A stretch of 64,000 nucleotides of DNA from Cordylochernes scorpioides (GCA_030710605.1 CP092870.1:91937042-92001041), one strand, 5' to 3'. Positions 21,598-32,362 are shown, numbered from the stretch's first letter. A program made the numbers and translations. Notes: generated by a model from the sequence alone, not told the origin.

Positions 21598-21830
21598 TGC
21601 CTGGCCGGCATTCATATTTCTTGAGAATAAAGATACTTCGGCCAGCAAATCTTTTTATTACCTCGACGTTTGGACAAACATATTTTGTCCTCGTCAGAAG
21701 CAAACAAAAATTAAACATTTAGCAACATTAAACACTGCTCCTGACGAGGACAAAAGATTTTTGTCGAAACGTCGAGGTAATAAAAAGATTTGCTGGCCGA
21801 AGTATCTTTATTCTCAAGAAACCAATAAAA
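21598..21830. mobile_element. PF foldback element with hammerhead-like motifs
   Basis: Arms of about 80 bp centred near 21719 (TTCTTGAGAATAAAG at the left, its complement at 21806-21820). Each arm holds a CTGACGA...AAACGTC motif pointing outward. The left arm has CAAA in place of GAAA. The layout resembles the inverted pseudo-LTR pieces of Penelope-like elements (inference). Confidence 0.65.
21735..21779 (+). ncRNA. PF hammerhead-like motif, right arm
   Basis: CTC, core CTGACGA, a hairpin GACAAAA with TTTTGTC, GAAA, CGTC and GAG closing a short stem I. Stem III would be one or two pairs with almost no loop, as in the small hammerhead variants associated with Penelope-like elements, which act as dimers. 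Confidence 0.6.
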
Positions 21831-21915
21831 ATGTTTACCTCCAGATAAAGAAAAAAAGTCCTAGGTAGTTGTTACTTTTAAAATAATATCCTTAAAATGT
21901 TTTTAATTAACTTAC

Positions 21916-22118
21916 ACTAATGTAGACAAAACTTAAGGAAGTTGTACCTTTCAGCATGTATATCGGAATTCAGATAATAACTCTGAAGGATATTACAATG
22001 ATCTTTATTGAAGACACACGAGATAACCAAGTGTGAGCAACCTCTGTCTCCTTAAAAAAAATAGACAAAGGTAACATCAAAATAGGAAAGTTCCTTAAAA
22101 GTTTTTTCCATGAGTGTA
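21916..22118. mobile_element. TM MITE, copy 6
   Basis: Ends ACACTAATGTAGACAAAAC and TTTTTTCCATGAGTGT; the interior has CAGATAATAACTCTGAAGG and TGATCTTTATTGAAGACAC. Confidence 0.65.
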
Positions 22119-22302
22119 GAACAATAGTAAAATTTAAAAGATATTTTCACAATGAATATCTTTTTTTTTTATTAGAAGTGCAAAATTTCCAAAGAAATTT
22201 GTTCTTTAACAAGCTTCAATATCGACATTTCCAACTAGGAAATATGCAATAATAAAATATGCAAATATCAAGGAAATATGCAAAATTCAAATACATCTAT
22301 AT

Positions 22303-22600
22303 GATGCATTAGCGCGCCATCTGTTATGAGATTTTGAAACTATTTTAGACGCTTATGATTCTTTTAAAAATTAAACATTTATCTACTGCCCTTACTACAA
22401 TGAAAAATTAATGGGAGGACCTGGCTCATCAATGGTAAACCCTCCCAACGGTTTCGCCTGTTTAATCTACCATACCACTGTCATATTAAATTTTTAGGTT
22501 TTCCTTTTATACCGATACTGAAGCTGACCTCTTGGAAATAGAATTTTAAATGAAATATGGACATAAGATTTGAGAAGGAACAGTAGAAATACATAATAAA
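22303..22600. mobile_element. GM MITE, one arm lost
   Basis: It begins TTAGCGCGCCATCTGTTATG and AACTATTTTAGACGC, with the GM core inverted (CTGGCTCATCAATGG). The distal part matches the interior of the element at 44471-44836 (AATATGGACATAAG). The far arm is not found. Confidence 0.6.
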
Positions 22601-22664
22601 TATATAATAAAATAAATCTTTATCGACATCGACTTTATGTACATTATAGTAGAGGCTATATATA

Positions 22665-23015
22665 TGTTATAGAAAAATATTATTTCATTTTGGAATTAAA
22701 ATTTATATAGAAAAAAAAAATACTTTGTTGGATCGACCGCCAGAGGTCACACTTCCCCTATAAAAAACTCATTGTTGTTGTTTCCCGATGGCCGGCTCAA
22801 ATCTTTTGTACATTATGTAAATAAGTTTTCTTTTTTTTTATTCTTACACCTTAAGGCAAGCAGTACTTTTACCAAATTATGTTTTTATATATATTTCTTA
22901 AGCTCAATTAAAGTTATTTCTAATCTTCATTATTTTTATTATTATAGTTTCAAGATTTTAACCCCGACTGCATTACCATAGCATGATTCTCAAGATGATC
23001 AAAAAACCGAATCTC
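22665..23015 (+). repeat. VG repeat, copy 1
   Basis: Contains CGACCGCCAGAGGTCACAC, GATGGCCGGCTCAAATC, TACATTATGTAAATAA and TTTAACCCCGACTGCATTAC. The ends carry weak inverted ATATGTTATAT/ATATAACATAT, so it may be a MITE. 23016-23360 shows nothing recognisable. Confidence 0.65.
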
Positions 23016-23364
23016 TTTTTTATATATAACATATAGAATTGGTTGGCTAATGTATTATAACTGCTCATATTTATTAAAGGCCTAGAAATATACGAGCTTT
23101 CGAGGAACAGCTCTTCGTTTATTTATTTATTTTTGTATCGTAATATGTAAGACTTGGGCTTTCAGCTTCATTGTGGCTTTCAAAAATCCAGACGAAGAGT
23201 CATTTATTAGCTCAAATGCTCGTTTACTTTCTATCCTTTAATAAAGATAAGCAAAAAAAAGCATATTTTTCAACTATTTTCTGTGAAAATTCTATTTTAA
23301 TGTGAAAAAATAGTTCAAATGTAATAATGTACTTGGATAAGGTGCATAAAATATGAAAAAGAAA

Positions 23365-23475
23365 AAGGCATCTCCTTATGGTGCAACTGAAAGTTGTTGA
23401 TGGTTAGCGCGATCTATCGGAATAATTAGCCATCAGCATTTTTCAGTTGCACGATAAGGAGATGCCCTTTTTCTT
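23365..23475. mobile_element. RZ2 3' end foldback
   Basis: Two inverted RZ2 3' ends (AGGCATCTCCTTATGGTGC and GCACGATAAGGAGATGCCC) face each other across a TTAGCGCGATCTATCGG centre. 23476-24290 is AT-rich with homopolymers and no gene. Confidence 0.6.
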
Positions 23476-24292
23476 TTCATAATTCTATTATAATAAATAA
23501 AATTTATATATATTTTTATTCTTTTAATTCATTATGCTCATGACACGATACTGCTAGATGAAGGTATATCTTCAGTAAATCCACAAAACTATATTAAAAG
23601 ACATCTATATATATATATATATATAATAATAAATAGTTATTTAATTTTATAGTCCAGTTTTGTATTAAAATTATCTTCACTATTATGATCATTTAAATAC
23701 AAATTATAAAATTTGTAAAATGTTATTAATTTGTAGATAGAGAGAGAAAAAAAAAAAAATCCATTACTTCTTTTACATCCTCAAGTTAATTATATATTTA
23801 TAATTAATAACAATAAAAAAAATTAACAAAGTAACGTCTATTACATCGGCTTTTACACGTCATTCAGACATACTCTAATCCTATATATAGAATAATCGAA
23901 GAGATAATATATATAATAGTTAGAAAAAAGAGAGAAAGACAGAACCATGCACTTTTAATCAAACTAATAATAAGGGAAAAAAAAAAAAAGAGTTTTATAA
24001 AGAAGGTAGATAAAATTGTTAGTATATATATATATATTTTTTTATGATTTTATGTTTTATCCTTTTTTTTTTTTTTTTTAAAGATTTTTAAAGGTTTTTT
24101 TATTTTATAATATGATTATAAATAGTTGTATTTAGTAATATATCTATAGTATGAATTAACATTTGTTATAAGTTTGGATATTATGTTTTGAAACCCTAAT
24201 GGTAGACCAGACATACACAAAAAACTTTAAATTGAAATAAATTGGAAAAAGAGATCTGCTGAAACAGTTTCTACACTAGTTTCTAGTTTCTA

Positions 24293-24295
<3 letters not shown>

Positions 24296-24334
<39 letters not shown>
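24296..24334. repeat. TA microsatellite
   Basis: About 19 TA units directly before an RZ1 fragment. Confidence 0.9.
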
Positions 24335-24336
<2 letters not shown>

Positions 24337-24465
24337 AAAGAGACAAAGGTCGCCTCTCCCGTTAAAACCTGATGCCATCTATTGACCGTCGCCACAAACT
24401 AGCGGCCTCGGGTCGGTGACAAAGCCATAACACCAGCTTTGACAAACTGAAAAATTTCCATCCAT
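24335..24465 (-). mobile_element. RZ1 fragment without ribozyme
   Basis: ATCTAAAGAGACAAAGGTCGC, GCCATCTATTGACCGTCGCC and CTAGCGGCCTCGGGTCGGTG, then a jump from CAAACTGAAAA to the terminal TTTCCATCCATATA; the ribozyme half is deleted. Confidence 0.65.
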
Positions 24466-24529
24466 ATATATATTGGATTAATAAAAAATCATATTGAAAT
24501 CCAAAATAAGCCTTATTTTTAAATATATA

Positions 24530-24905
24530 TATATATTATAAATAGAAAAGAGATTTTTGCTTGATTTTGATTATCTCGAGGATTATGCTATGGTGATGCA
24601 GTCGTGGTTAAAATCAAATAATATTAATAGTTTTGATCAATAATTTAATTGCTCTCTAATGCTTTAATTGAGCTTAAGGGATATAGGAAACAAAATTTTA
24701 GAAAGGTATGCCTGGCTTAAGGCGTGAAAATCTAAAAAATGAAAAACTTATTTACATAATGTACAAAAGATTTGAGCCGGCCAGCGGGATACAAAAACAA
24801 TGAGTTTTTATACGGGAAGCGTGATCTCTGGCGGTCAATTTAGCAGAGTATTTGAATCTATGAAATAATAATTTTAAATAAAATAATATTTTTATATAAC
24901 ATATA
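24530..24905 (-). repeat. VG repeat, copy 2
   Basis: Minus-strand copy with GTGATCTCTGGCGGTC at 24820-24836 and AGCCGGCCAGCGGGATAC upstream of it. The end has TTATATAACATATATAT. 24906-25177 has no recognised element, only a CCTTCCTTCCTTCC run. Confidence 0.65.
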
Positions 24906-25177
24906 TATATAAATATATATAGAGTGTGTTATAATGGTTAGCGACGAATTCTCCTTATCGCGGAATAAACTTGGAAATGCAATTTCTTCCAGGGTGGCGG
25001 TTACCCCCGGCCTTGCATTACCTGACAAATAATTTGTAGAATGAGGTGGATGCCTTCCAGCGTTGCCCAGATTGGCCGTGATCGATTCTGTCCGTTCCCA
25101 CAGCTGGGCCTTCCTTCCTTCCTTCCTACAGTAGCTGGGGGATAGACTCTTTACACAGTTTCATTACCACTCAGTAT

Positions 25178-25310
25178 TGTGATAGCGCGCCATCTGTTAT
25201 GAAAATTAGTTTTTGAAATTAAACAATTTATACTACCCTTACTGCAATGGAAAATTTTTGTAGAAATTTCAAAAAGACGTGTCTAAAATAGTTTCTAATT
25301 TTCACTTATT
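25178..25310. mobile_element. GM MITE, internal deletion
   Basis: Left end AGCGCGCCATCTGTTATG and right arm GTCTAAAATAGTTTCTAATT are kept; the CTGATGAGCC core is deleted. Confidence 0.65.
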
Positions 25311-25359
25311 GTTGTCTTTATTCTATGACAAAAAAGGCATTTCAATAAAAATTAGTTTG

Positions 25360-25615
25360 AAAATTGGAATTATTTTTAGCAAGAATATTTCTTTTCACGA
25401 ATAAAACAACTTCGTATTATCCTTTCTGCGAAGGAAAATTATAAAGAGTCAGGCGGATATTAAGGATAACCATTCCCAGTTTAAGAGAGGGTTCTCCATT
25501 GATGAGCCAGGCCCTTCTCTCCAATAATTTTCATCTGAGAATAGACAGCAGGAAGTAACTTTATTTGCCAAAAATATGAATTTGCGCTTAAATAATTTCA
25601 AATATCGTACACAGA
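25360..25615. mobile_element. GM-related foldback
   Basis: The core TTCTCCATTGATGAGCCAGG sits between arms with TTATCCTTTCTGCG and its loose complement. Outer sequence differs from typical GM. Confidence 0.5.
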
Positions 25616-25624
25616 TGATGTTGT

Positions 25625-25760
25625 TGGCTTTGTCACCGACCCGAGTCCGTTAGGTTTCTGGGACGTTCAATAGATGGCGCTTATTTTTAGCGTCTGTTTT
25701 GTCGGGATAAGTGACACTTTCTTTTTATAGATCGGTATCCTTCCTCGGATATTTTTATAT
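25625..25760 (+). mobile_element. RZ1 fragment without ribozyme
   Basis: TTGGCTTTGTCACCGACCC, TTCAATAGATGGCGC and a decayed terminal block TCCTTCCTCGGATATT. 25770-25815 is a TM end fragment (CACTCATGGGGACAAAATT). Confidence 0.55.
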
Positions 25761-25821
25761 ACACTCATGGGGACAAAATTAAGGAAGTGGAAATCTTCGA
25801 TGTCGCCGGTCTTCCGATTTA

Positions 25822-25912
25822 AGAAATTTAAACTATTTTAGACGCTGCGTATGATACTTATTAAAATTTTAAAATGATTTATTAAGGTCTAAAATAGTTT
25901 TAATTTCTTATA
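25822..25912. mobile_element. GM arm-only mini foldback
   Basis: AACTATTTTAGACGCTGCGT at the left and GTCTAAAATAGTTTTAATT at the right with a short AT-rich centre. Confidence 0.5.
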
Positions 25913-25946
25913 CCAGATGTGTGGCATGTAAATGCAATGTATATTT

Positions 25947-26136
25947 TTAAGATTTTACACAAATAAATTTTCTGGCAATGCGTTTCTTTTAAATATCATC
26001 AAATATTATCTCTACAGACCTTACTGCAATGGTATGAGTTATTGAATGAGAGGGCTTGGTAAGGTCTGTAGAGATAATATTTGATAATATTTAAAAGAAA
26101 CGCATTGCCAGTAAATTTATTTGTGTAAAATCTTAA
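25947..26136. repeat. Foldback with 77-bp arms
   Basis: Arms 25947-26023 and 26060-26136 match almost perfectly (TTAAGATTTTACACAAATAA and complement); loop 36 nt. Flanked by a copy of the GATGGCAATAAA box. 26137-26369 shows no gene. Confidence 0.85.
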
Positions 26137-26369
26137 CGATAGATGGCAATAAAATTTAATTTACTAATGTATATTTTGTTTATATTTTAATTAGTGTTTT
26201 ATATTGAAGATTTATTGTAGTAATTTTTCTCGTGTAGAAGGACTTTCATTCCTGAAGATTAGAGAATTTTGAATTAAAATGCTTTAAAATAAACTTAACT
26301 CCGGAAAAAAGAGAGCTTTATATTTTCATCATGATATTCTATTGAACTTCGAACTCATAATTTTTTTTC

Positions 26370-26475
26370 TGCTTATCCCTAGTACACGTGGTACAGACCA
26401 TGATGGGTAGAAGTAGACGACTGCTTTTACTGTAAGTGCACCACATGTCTACACATGTGAAAAGCATTTCGACTA
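26370..26475 (+). repeat. KS repeat fragment
   Basis: CTTATCCCTAGTACACGTGG, then GTGCACCACATGTCTACAC, matching the start of the tandem units at 692 and 1294. Confidence 0.6.
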
Positions 26476-26609
26476 ATGGAGATATATTGAGATTATATAA
26501 AAGGGCGTACCTGGATATGTAAAGAAAAAAAAATTTTTTTTTCTTAAAATATTTCGAGAGATTGCTCCCACTTTATCAATTTATTGTACAATGAATTTCC
26601 ATCTATATA

Positions 26610-27252
26610 TATATATCACGATCTTAACTTCAAGTACCGATATCAAAATTTCTAATTAAATGGCAATAATGAAGGAAAGGTTTCATTGTCTATACTCTCT
26701 CGGGGCTACCATATAAACCCACATAACAATATGCATATTTTTAACCTTCGCATAGTGCAATTCAATCAATTTAAAGCTTAAAATATAAAGAAATATTTTA
26801 TAAAAATTACACTTTCAGATACATAACGGAAGTAAAATATGGGAGAAAAAGGTTGGTCGAGATTTAAAAAAAATAACTAGAAATATATCGGATTTTAAAA
26901 TACAAACTATATAAAAGTTTGAAAGAAAAAAAAATTGCATTTAGAGAAAAGGAAAACATTCCGGATACAAAAATTACATTTTGCCTCTAGGTGTTATGGA
27001 TATAGCAGGTTTTTTTGTATAGGGAGGGGAGATCTAGGTAGAGAAAAAAATTGTGATTTACAAAAGTGGCAAAACTTTTAGCAAAATGAAAATCCAGAAA
27101 TAGAACAAGAACAGCACGTAGAAATCTGATTGACGTCTGTCTATAATACCCTATGTACTGTAAAAGCCCGAGAGACAATGAAAACTTTCCTTCATTATTG
27201 CCATTTAATTAGAAATTTTGATATCGGTTATTGAAGTTAAGATCTTGATATA
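26610..27252. mobile_element. Non-autonomous TIR element (643 bp)
   Basis: Inverted ends of about 85 bp: ATCACGATCTTAACTTCAAG at the left and the complement near 27230-27248, continuing through CTAATTAAATGGCAATAATG. The interior is AT-rich without coding signs. Superfamily unknown. Confidence 0.75.
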
Positions 27253-27257
27253 TATAT

Positions 27258-27615
27258 ATATGTTATATTAAAATATTTTTTTATTCAAAATTAATTTCAT
27301 AAATTAAAATACTCTGCTAATTCGACCGCCAGAGGTCACACTTCCCCTATAAAAATTCATTGTTGTTGTTTCCCGATGGCCGGCTCAAATCTTTGTACAT
27401 TATGTAAATAATCTTTTGTTTTCCTTGTTCTATTCGCCTTAAGCCAGGCGGTACTTTTACCAAATTATGTTTTTTATATATATCCCTTAGCTCGAATAAA
27501 GAAATCTCTGATCTTCAATATTTTTATTATAGTTTCAAGATTTTAACCACGACTGCGTTACCATAGCATAATCCTCAAGATGATTAAAAAATCAGACTGA
27601 AAATATTTTTACTTT
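27258..27615 (+). repeat. VG repeat, copy 3
   Basis: TTCGACCGCCAGAGGTCACA, GATGGCCGGCTCAAATC and ACCACGACTGCGTTACC in VG order, ending near ATATATACATATAG. Confidence 0.65.
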
Positions 27616-27639
27616 ATAATATATATACATATAGTAATA

Positions 27640-27900
27640 TATAATATGTAATTCTGCTCTCCTAAAAGCTTATGTCCATAGTTCATCTAAAATACCCATT
27701 CGAAGAGTCAAGCATCAGTATCACTATAAAAGAAAGTTCCAAAAATGCAAAATAACAGCGGTATAGTAGATTAAAATGGCGAAACCGCTGGGAGTGTTCA
27801 CCACTGATGAGCCAGGCCCTCCCTTTAATTTTTCCATTGCAGTAAGGGCAGGAGAAATTGTTTTATTTTAAAAAGAATATTACGCGTCTAAAATAGTGTC
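27640..27900. mobile_element. GM MITE, right half
   Basis: AAGCTTATGTCCATAG, GGCGAAACCGCTGGGAGTG, CACTGATGAGCCAGGCCC and the right arm TTACGCGTCTAAAATAG. The far left end is missing. Confidence 0.65.
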
Positions 27901-28029
27901 GGAATTCGATATAGGTATTTGGTTAATTTCGTTGAATTTTTCATGGAATGAAATCGTAGATTATTTTAGGTTTTTTATATCCCTCAATTCTTTTAGCGAT
28001 GTGCTGTTATATATATACGATCCAATAGT

Positions 28030-28312
28030 TCAAAAAAATGAAATTGTACTGGGATCAGATGGATAAATTAAGAAAAAGACATCTCCTGATCGTGAAACCA
28101 AAAGTTTCTGGTGGTTTGCGCCATCTGTCGGAATAAATATCAACTAATCGTTGATTTTTTAATTATTCCAGAATTGGCCAAATACCCTTTTTTGATATTT
28201 ATTCCGATAGATGATGCAAGCCATCAGCAAATTTTAGTTGTACAATCAGGAGATGCCTTTATTTTCTTAATTTATCCATCTGATCCCAGTACAATTTCAC
28301 TTTTGTACTATT
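28030..28312. mobile_element. RZ2 3' end foldback
   Basis: Left: ACTGGGATCAGATGGATAAA and AGACATCTCCTGATCGTG; right: the inverted counterpart AGGAGATGCC and TTTATCCATCTGATCCC. The two arms meet near TTGATTTTTTAATTATTCC. Confidence 0.65.
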
Positions 28313-28470
28313 TATGGCTTTTCTTGATTTATCAAGAAATTGGGTTGACCAAATATCACGGAGCAAGCTAAATAAACGTTTATTTTATTTTTGCTCCACT
28401 AGATGGCGCTCTGCCATCTGAAAAGCACATGTGCTCCTGGTCAGGATATGCCTTTTTTATTTTTAATATA
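28313..28470 (+). mobile_element. RZ2 element, subfamily ii, ribozyme missing
   Basis: TGGCTTTTCTTGATTTATC, CTAGATGGCGCTCTGCC, GCACATGTGCTCCTGG and TCAGGATATGCC. It starts after the ribozyme region. Confidence 0.65.
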
Positions 28471-28592
28471 TATGTATGTGTATATTCTTTTTTTTTACCT
28501 CTAATACAATGACGATAGAGAGTATAAATCAACACAGTAATGTCTAGAGATCTATCAGCTCCTATTCTACAATACTTTGTAGTTCTCTTACT

Positions 28593-29110
28593 CTACAATT
28601 ACAACAGAACATCTCCGTGAACGGACAAACCCTCTAGCGGACACCTCTATAAAAAGTTTCATTTCCAAAATGCTGCTCTCCAGCACAAGAAAATAAAATA
28701 TTTAATATTAGTGTCCATCAAACTGAGTTCGACCCTTAGTAACTACACTCATGGACAAAAACAGTAAGTGGAAAGTCTTTGATGCACCGGTCGTCTGTTG
28801 TTTTATTTTAAAGGAACAGAAGAAATTTTGTTCACACTTGGTTATCTCGTGTGTCCTCAATAGAGGTCACTATGTTTGAAATATGTTTCACAGTTATTGT
28901 CTGAATCCCGAGATACATGCTAAAAGGTACAACTTCCTTAAGTTTTGTCCATGAGTGTATATAGACACATATCTAATTTGATCTGTTGGTGAGCATTACT
29001 CACAATTCATTTAAAGATGATACCTCTCTTTTATACAAGTAATTTTATGATACCTCTCTCTTCAAGGATAACTTGAGTTCTGAAACTAGGTGTTATCCTT
29101 CAGAGAAATA
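28593..29110. mobile_element. PG3-like remnant split by a TM MITE
   Basis: The left piece has CTCTAGCGGACACCTCT and the right piece ATACCTCTCTCTTCAAGGA with TAGGTGTTATCCTTCAGAG, matching the PG3 element at 41080-41258. A TM copy lies between. Confidence 0.45.
28746..28959. mobile_element. TM MITE, copy 7
   Basis: Ends ACACTCATGGACAAAAAC and TTAAGTTTTGTCCATGAGTG; interior GTTATCTCGTGTGTCCTC. Confidence 0.7.
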
Positions 29111-29204
29111 AATAGATTATACTATATTGCTAAATTGATAGAGAATGGGGTCATTATACAAGTATATGTGGCAATGATAAGGTGGGAAGAGAAAAAGGAC
29201 ATCA

Positions 29205-29420
29205 CAAATTGAAAGAGGGCCCAAGACAACCAGAAGAGAGAGACGGACCTGCCACCGCTGAGCGGCCGTTCGTGTCGCACATAATCCCCTACTATCTTAA
29301 AAGTCCCAAGGTGTTAACTGACGGGCCCCAGTTGCCGCCCCTTGGAATGTCGCTGATGTCTCAAGTGACCGGACTTTACATCCCGTCTCTCTCTGGGCTA
29401 GGTTTGCTTTATTATTCCTG
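29205..29420. repeat. GC-rich dispersed repeat, copy 2 (inverted)
   Basis: Minus-strand reading has ACATCAGCGACATTCCAAGG and a CCCGTCAGTTAACACC block as in 10375-10580. An open frame crosses it but its codons are not supported by any family. 29430-29510 is TATATA/TACATA microsatellite; 29521-30054 has no recognised feature. Confidence 0.5.
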
Positions 29421-30056
29421 GAAGAGTATATATTATGACATATATATATATATATATATTTATTTATATACTCTTGTATATATGTACATACTTGTATATA
29501 TATATAAGACCAAAATGTCAATAATAGATGGCATCGATAAAAAAAAGCCCCAGTTTAAAAATGCTTTAAAAAGAATAAAATGGCTCGGTAGCTCCCATCT
29601 TTAATCAGTAAAGACGTGTCCTGGCGGAAATCTTTAATAAATGGAACTACATTATCTCCGCTATTAGACATTTCTTCTTTCAAAGAATTCTTGGGTCGGA
29701 GAGGAGGAGAGAAGAAAAAAGGTTTTTAACTTTTACATTCTTCTCAAGGAAACGGTTAAAAATTTGAATGAGAATGCGGCTCTCGACTAATTTGAATCTA
29801 TAAAATGTTCTCCCTTTAAACACACGCCACCGCTGAGGTTTCCTTTGTCCGATATATATCACATTCTGGGGTGATTTAGGTTTCTAAAGAATGGAAAGGT
29901 TAGAAGAGTGTTTCATCTCTATTTTGGGAATGATACGGTGAAATGTTTTAGTGGTTTTCTCGATATATGCGAATTGTGTTATTACCAATATTTAATTGAA
30001 CATAACTTGAGTAGCAATAACATAGAATTCACATACTCCTCTAATATATTAATAAT

Positions 30057-30230
30057 AAAGATCGCCTCTATCGTCAAAATAGACGTCAAAACTAGACGCC
30101 ATTTATTAACCCTCGCCGCAAACTAGCGGCCTCAGGTCGGGTGACAAATCCACAACATCAGCGTTTGACAAACTAAAAGAAGATCATTTTCTATATAGAT
30201 CAATATCCTCGGCAAAATTTCGGTCTTTTT
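30057..30230 (-). mobile_element. RZ1 fragment without ribozyme
   Basis: ATCGCCTCTATCGTCAAAAT, CTAGACGCCATTTATTAACC, the CTAGCGGCCTCAGGTCGGG block, then the other terminus ATCAATATCCTCGGCAAAAT. The two ends are inverted relative to each other. Confidence 0.65.
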
Positions 30231-30497
30231 ATATATTATCGAATATATTATTTAATCACTTATTTTCATTAATGGTGTTTTATATAGAGCACAGACATAA
30301 ATGAAACATATTTGAACATTTGAATTCGCAAATGATATCGGGAAATTTAAGTTGGGAAGAAAAATAAAATCAAAGGTATTTTTATAGAAACATTTAGATT
30401 TTATAACAACAACAACAGATATTTGGTATCATTAAAATGAAATATTTATTACACATTTCTCATCCTTTATATATACTTGTATTACTAATATAATATA

Positions 30498-30844
30498 TCT
30501 CTATATATATAAAAGTCAATTTCTGTCTGTCTGTCTGTTTCGCGATAAACTCAAAAACTACTGAACCAATTGGTACCAAATTTTGCATGTCGCTTTTTAT
30601 AAACCTGAGGAAAATTTTCGGCTGCATTTCGATTAGTATTTTTGGCTATTTCTTTTTTTCATTTGAAGAACTTTTTTTTACGCGGACTAATCCGGAATGG
30701 AATGAATACCTAAATATGGCCATTTTTTTAAAGCATCGGTGGTTCAGTGGTAGAATGCTCGCCTGCCATGCGGGCGGCCAGGGTTCGATTCCCGGCCGAT
30801 GCATTTTTTTTTTAACAATTTTTAAAACTCATTTATATTATATA
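30498..30844 (+). mobile_element. Helitron 5' end region containing tRNA
   Basis: It starts TCTCTATATATATAAAAGTC after an A, followed by the TCTGTCTGTC run and CTCAAAAACTACTGAACC typical of Helitron 5' ends. No own 3' end is seen before the next Helitron begins at 30845, so it is either truncated or the host of a nested insertion. Confidence 0.6.
30733..30803 (+). tRNA. tRNA-Gly (GCC)
   Basis: The 71-nt gene folds as a complete cloverleaf: acceptor GCATCGG with CCGATGC, A-box TGGTTCAGTGG, anticodon stem CTCGC/GCGGG with GCC at 30765-30767, variable loop, T-arm with GGTTCGATTCC (B-box) and discriminator A. No intron. A run of nine T follows at once, a Pol III terminator. All canonical positions are intact, so it could be functional. 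It sits between two Helitron 5' ends, so it may be a captured copy rather than the ancestral locus. Confidence 0.95.
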
Positions 30845-31360
30845 TCTTCTATATATATATAAATGAATGTTTGTTTGTTTGTTGGTTTGTATGTCCGGTA
30901 TACAAATTCGCAGTAGTTAACTAATTCAAACCAAAATTTCCATACATAGGTAAAAAAAAATACGGGGAAGACGATAGGCTATTTTAAAAAATATATAAAT
31001 CAATTATTAAAACTATATATTATTAGTCAGAAAATGATGATGACGATATTGCTGTATCATGTAAGATTATCAGATACAAAATTATATCGGGAAAAATTCC
31101 AAAAAGCAGAGACCACGGGTGAAACCAGCTCATTATTTTGTACGCAGGAACAAAATTCTAACAGAAAAACATTCATTCGAGCAGAAACCAAAAGCCAGAT
31201 CATCTTTCTATAAAAATATCGCTTCTCAGACACAAAGTTTGGAGCGGGACGTTTCACAAGAGTGACATCCACGCTGCCAATTTATATTTGTAACGAATAG
31301 TATTTAAATAAAAACATTTAATCGGGTAAAACCCGGGCGTTGCCCGGGTCATTCGGCTAG
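30845..31360 (+). mobile_element. Non-autonomous Helitron, complete
   Basis: The 5' end TCTTCTATATATATATAAAT follows an A. The 3' end has the hairpin CCCGGGCGTTGCCCGGG and ends CATTCGGCTAG before a T, fitting insertion between A and T. The 5' 160 bp match the Helitrons at 53111-53750 and 55567-55919 (TACAAATTCGCAGTAGTT). No Rep/helicase is encoded. 31362-32153 has no recognisable gene. Confidence 0.85.
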
Positions 31361-32153
31361 TTAAAATATATAATTATATAAGACATCTCTCTATTTAGGA
31401 TAGTTTTTCATAAATTTCATCCTATCAATTGTTAGGGGCAACCCATTAATAATCATTGTCAAACTTTTTTGATCGGTTCTGGAATCCCAATATTTTCTCT
31501 CAAAATTCAAATCAACTGTAAAATGAAAAAACAAGAAAATATCACTTGTACAACATCTTTCATACAAGTTCTGGATCCTTCGTGATAAAAAGAACCAATT
31601 GGATCAGTTTCCCCATCAACCATGTAAGTCTGTCTGGATTATGATCTCTAAAATCAATTTTAAAATATATGATTGATTGTATCCCAACTCGGCGAAGGAG
31701 AGATGTATGAAATGAATCAAGTTTTAGATGCTCATTTATTTGCAAGTCGAACATATAAAACAAGAGAACATTTTATAATCATTGATAATATAACTACAAA
31801 GTGATTTCGGCTGGAATTCAAACATACTAAAATGTTTACAGTGTAATATATTTTGATGCGTGTGTGAATAACAAGATGTGCTTCTAATGTATTTTACTTT
31901 TTTAAAGGATATTCCCCGTTACATGATCATGTATTTTGAATATTCATTTAAAAATAATCATCTATTTTAATAAACATGTATATGAAAATATTTCATATAT
32001 TTTAGATTTTGAAATATTTATTCTTTCAATATTTTTAGAGAGAGGTAACTCGCCTATCTTTATCGAGGATGTTTTAAAGTAAACCATGTGAGATTAGGTA
32101 AGTGACTCTCGCTTTGCAAGTCCAAAGTAAAACATATCTCTCATTACAATATC

Positions 32154-32362
32154 AAATCTTTAATTAAAAAGGCATATTTTGGATCAAAATATCATTTATT
32201 TTACCAATATTTCAGTTGGCTGAACGCCAACCTTTATCAAGGTGTTATAACATATTTAATGTGTGTTATAACACCTTGATAAAGGTTGGCGTTCAGCTAA
32301 CTGAAATATTGGTAAAATAAATGATATTTTGATCCAATATATGCCTTTTTAATTAAAGATTT
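32154..32362. repeat. PD-family perfect hairpin, 99-bp arms
   Basis: Arms 32154-32252 and 32264-32362 are nearly exact inverted copies with an 11-nt loop. Each arm carries TTGATAAAGG, a GTTGGC/GCCAAC hairpin (one pair lost in the right arm) and TGAAATATTGGTA. Related single copies lie at 18615, 34574 and 56810. Confidence 0.8.

Noticed and set aside
29182..29604. 140-residue frame
   Set aside because: Crosses a GC-rich repeat and a TATA microsatellite; no recognised domain and no codon support.
32270..32330. PD motif as an active hammerhead
   Set aside because: The core reads TTGATAA with the essential G8 changed and stem I is at most three pairs.
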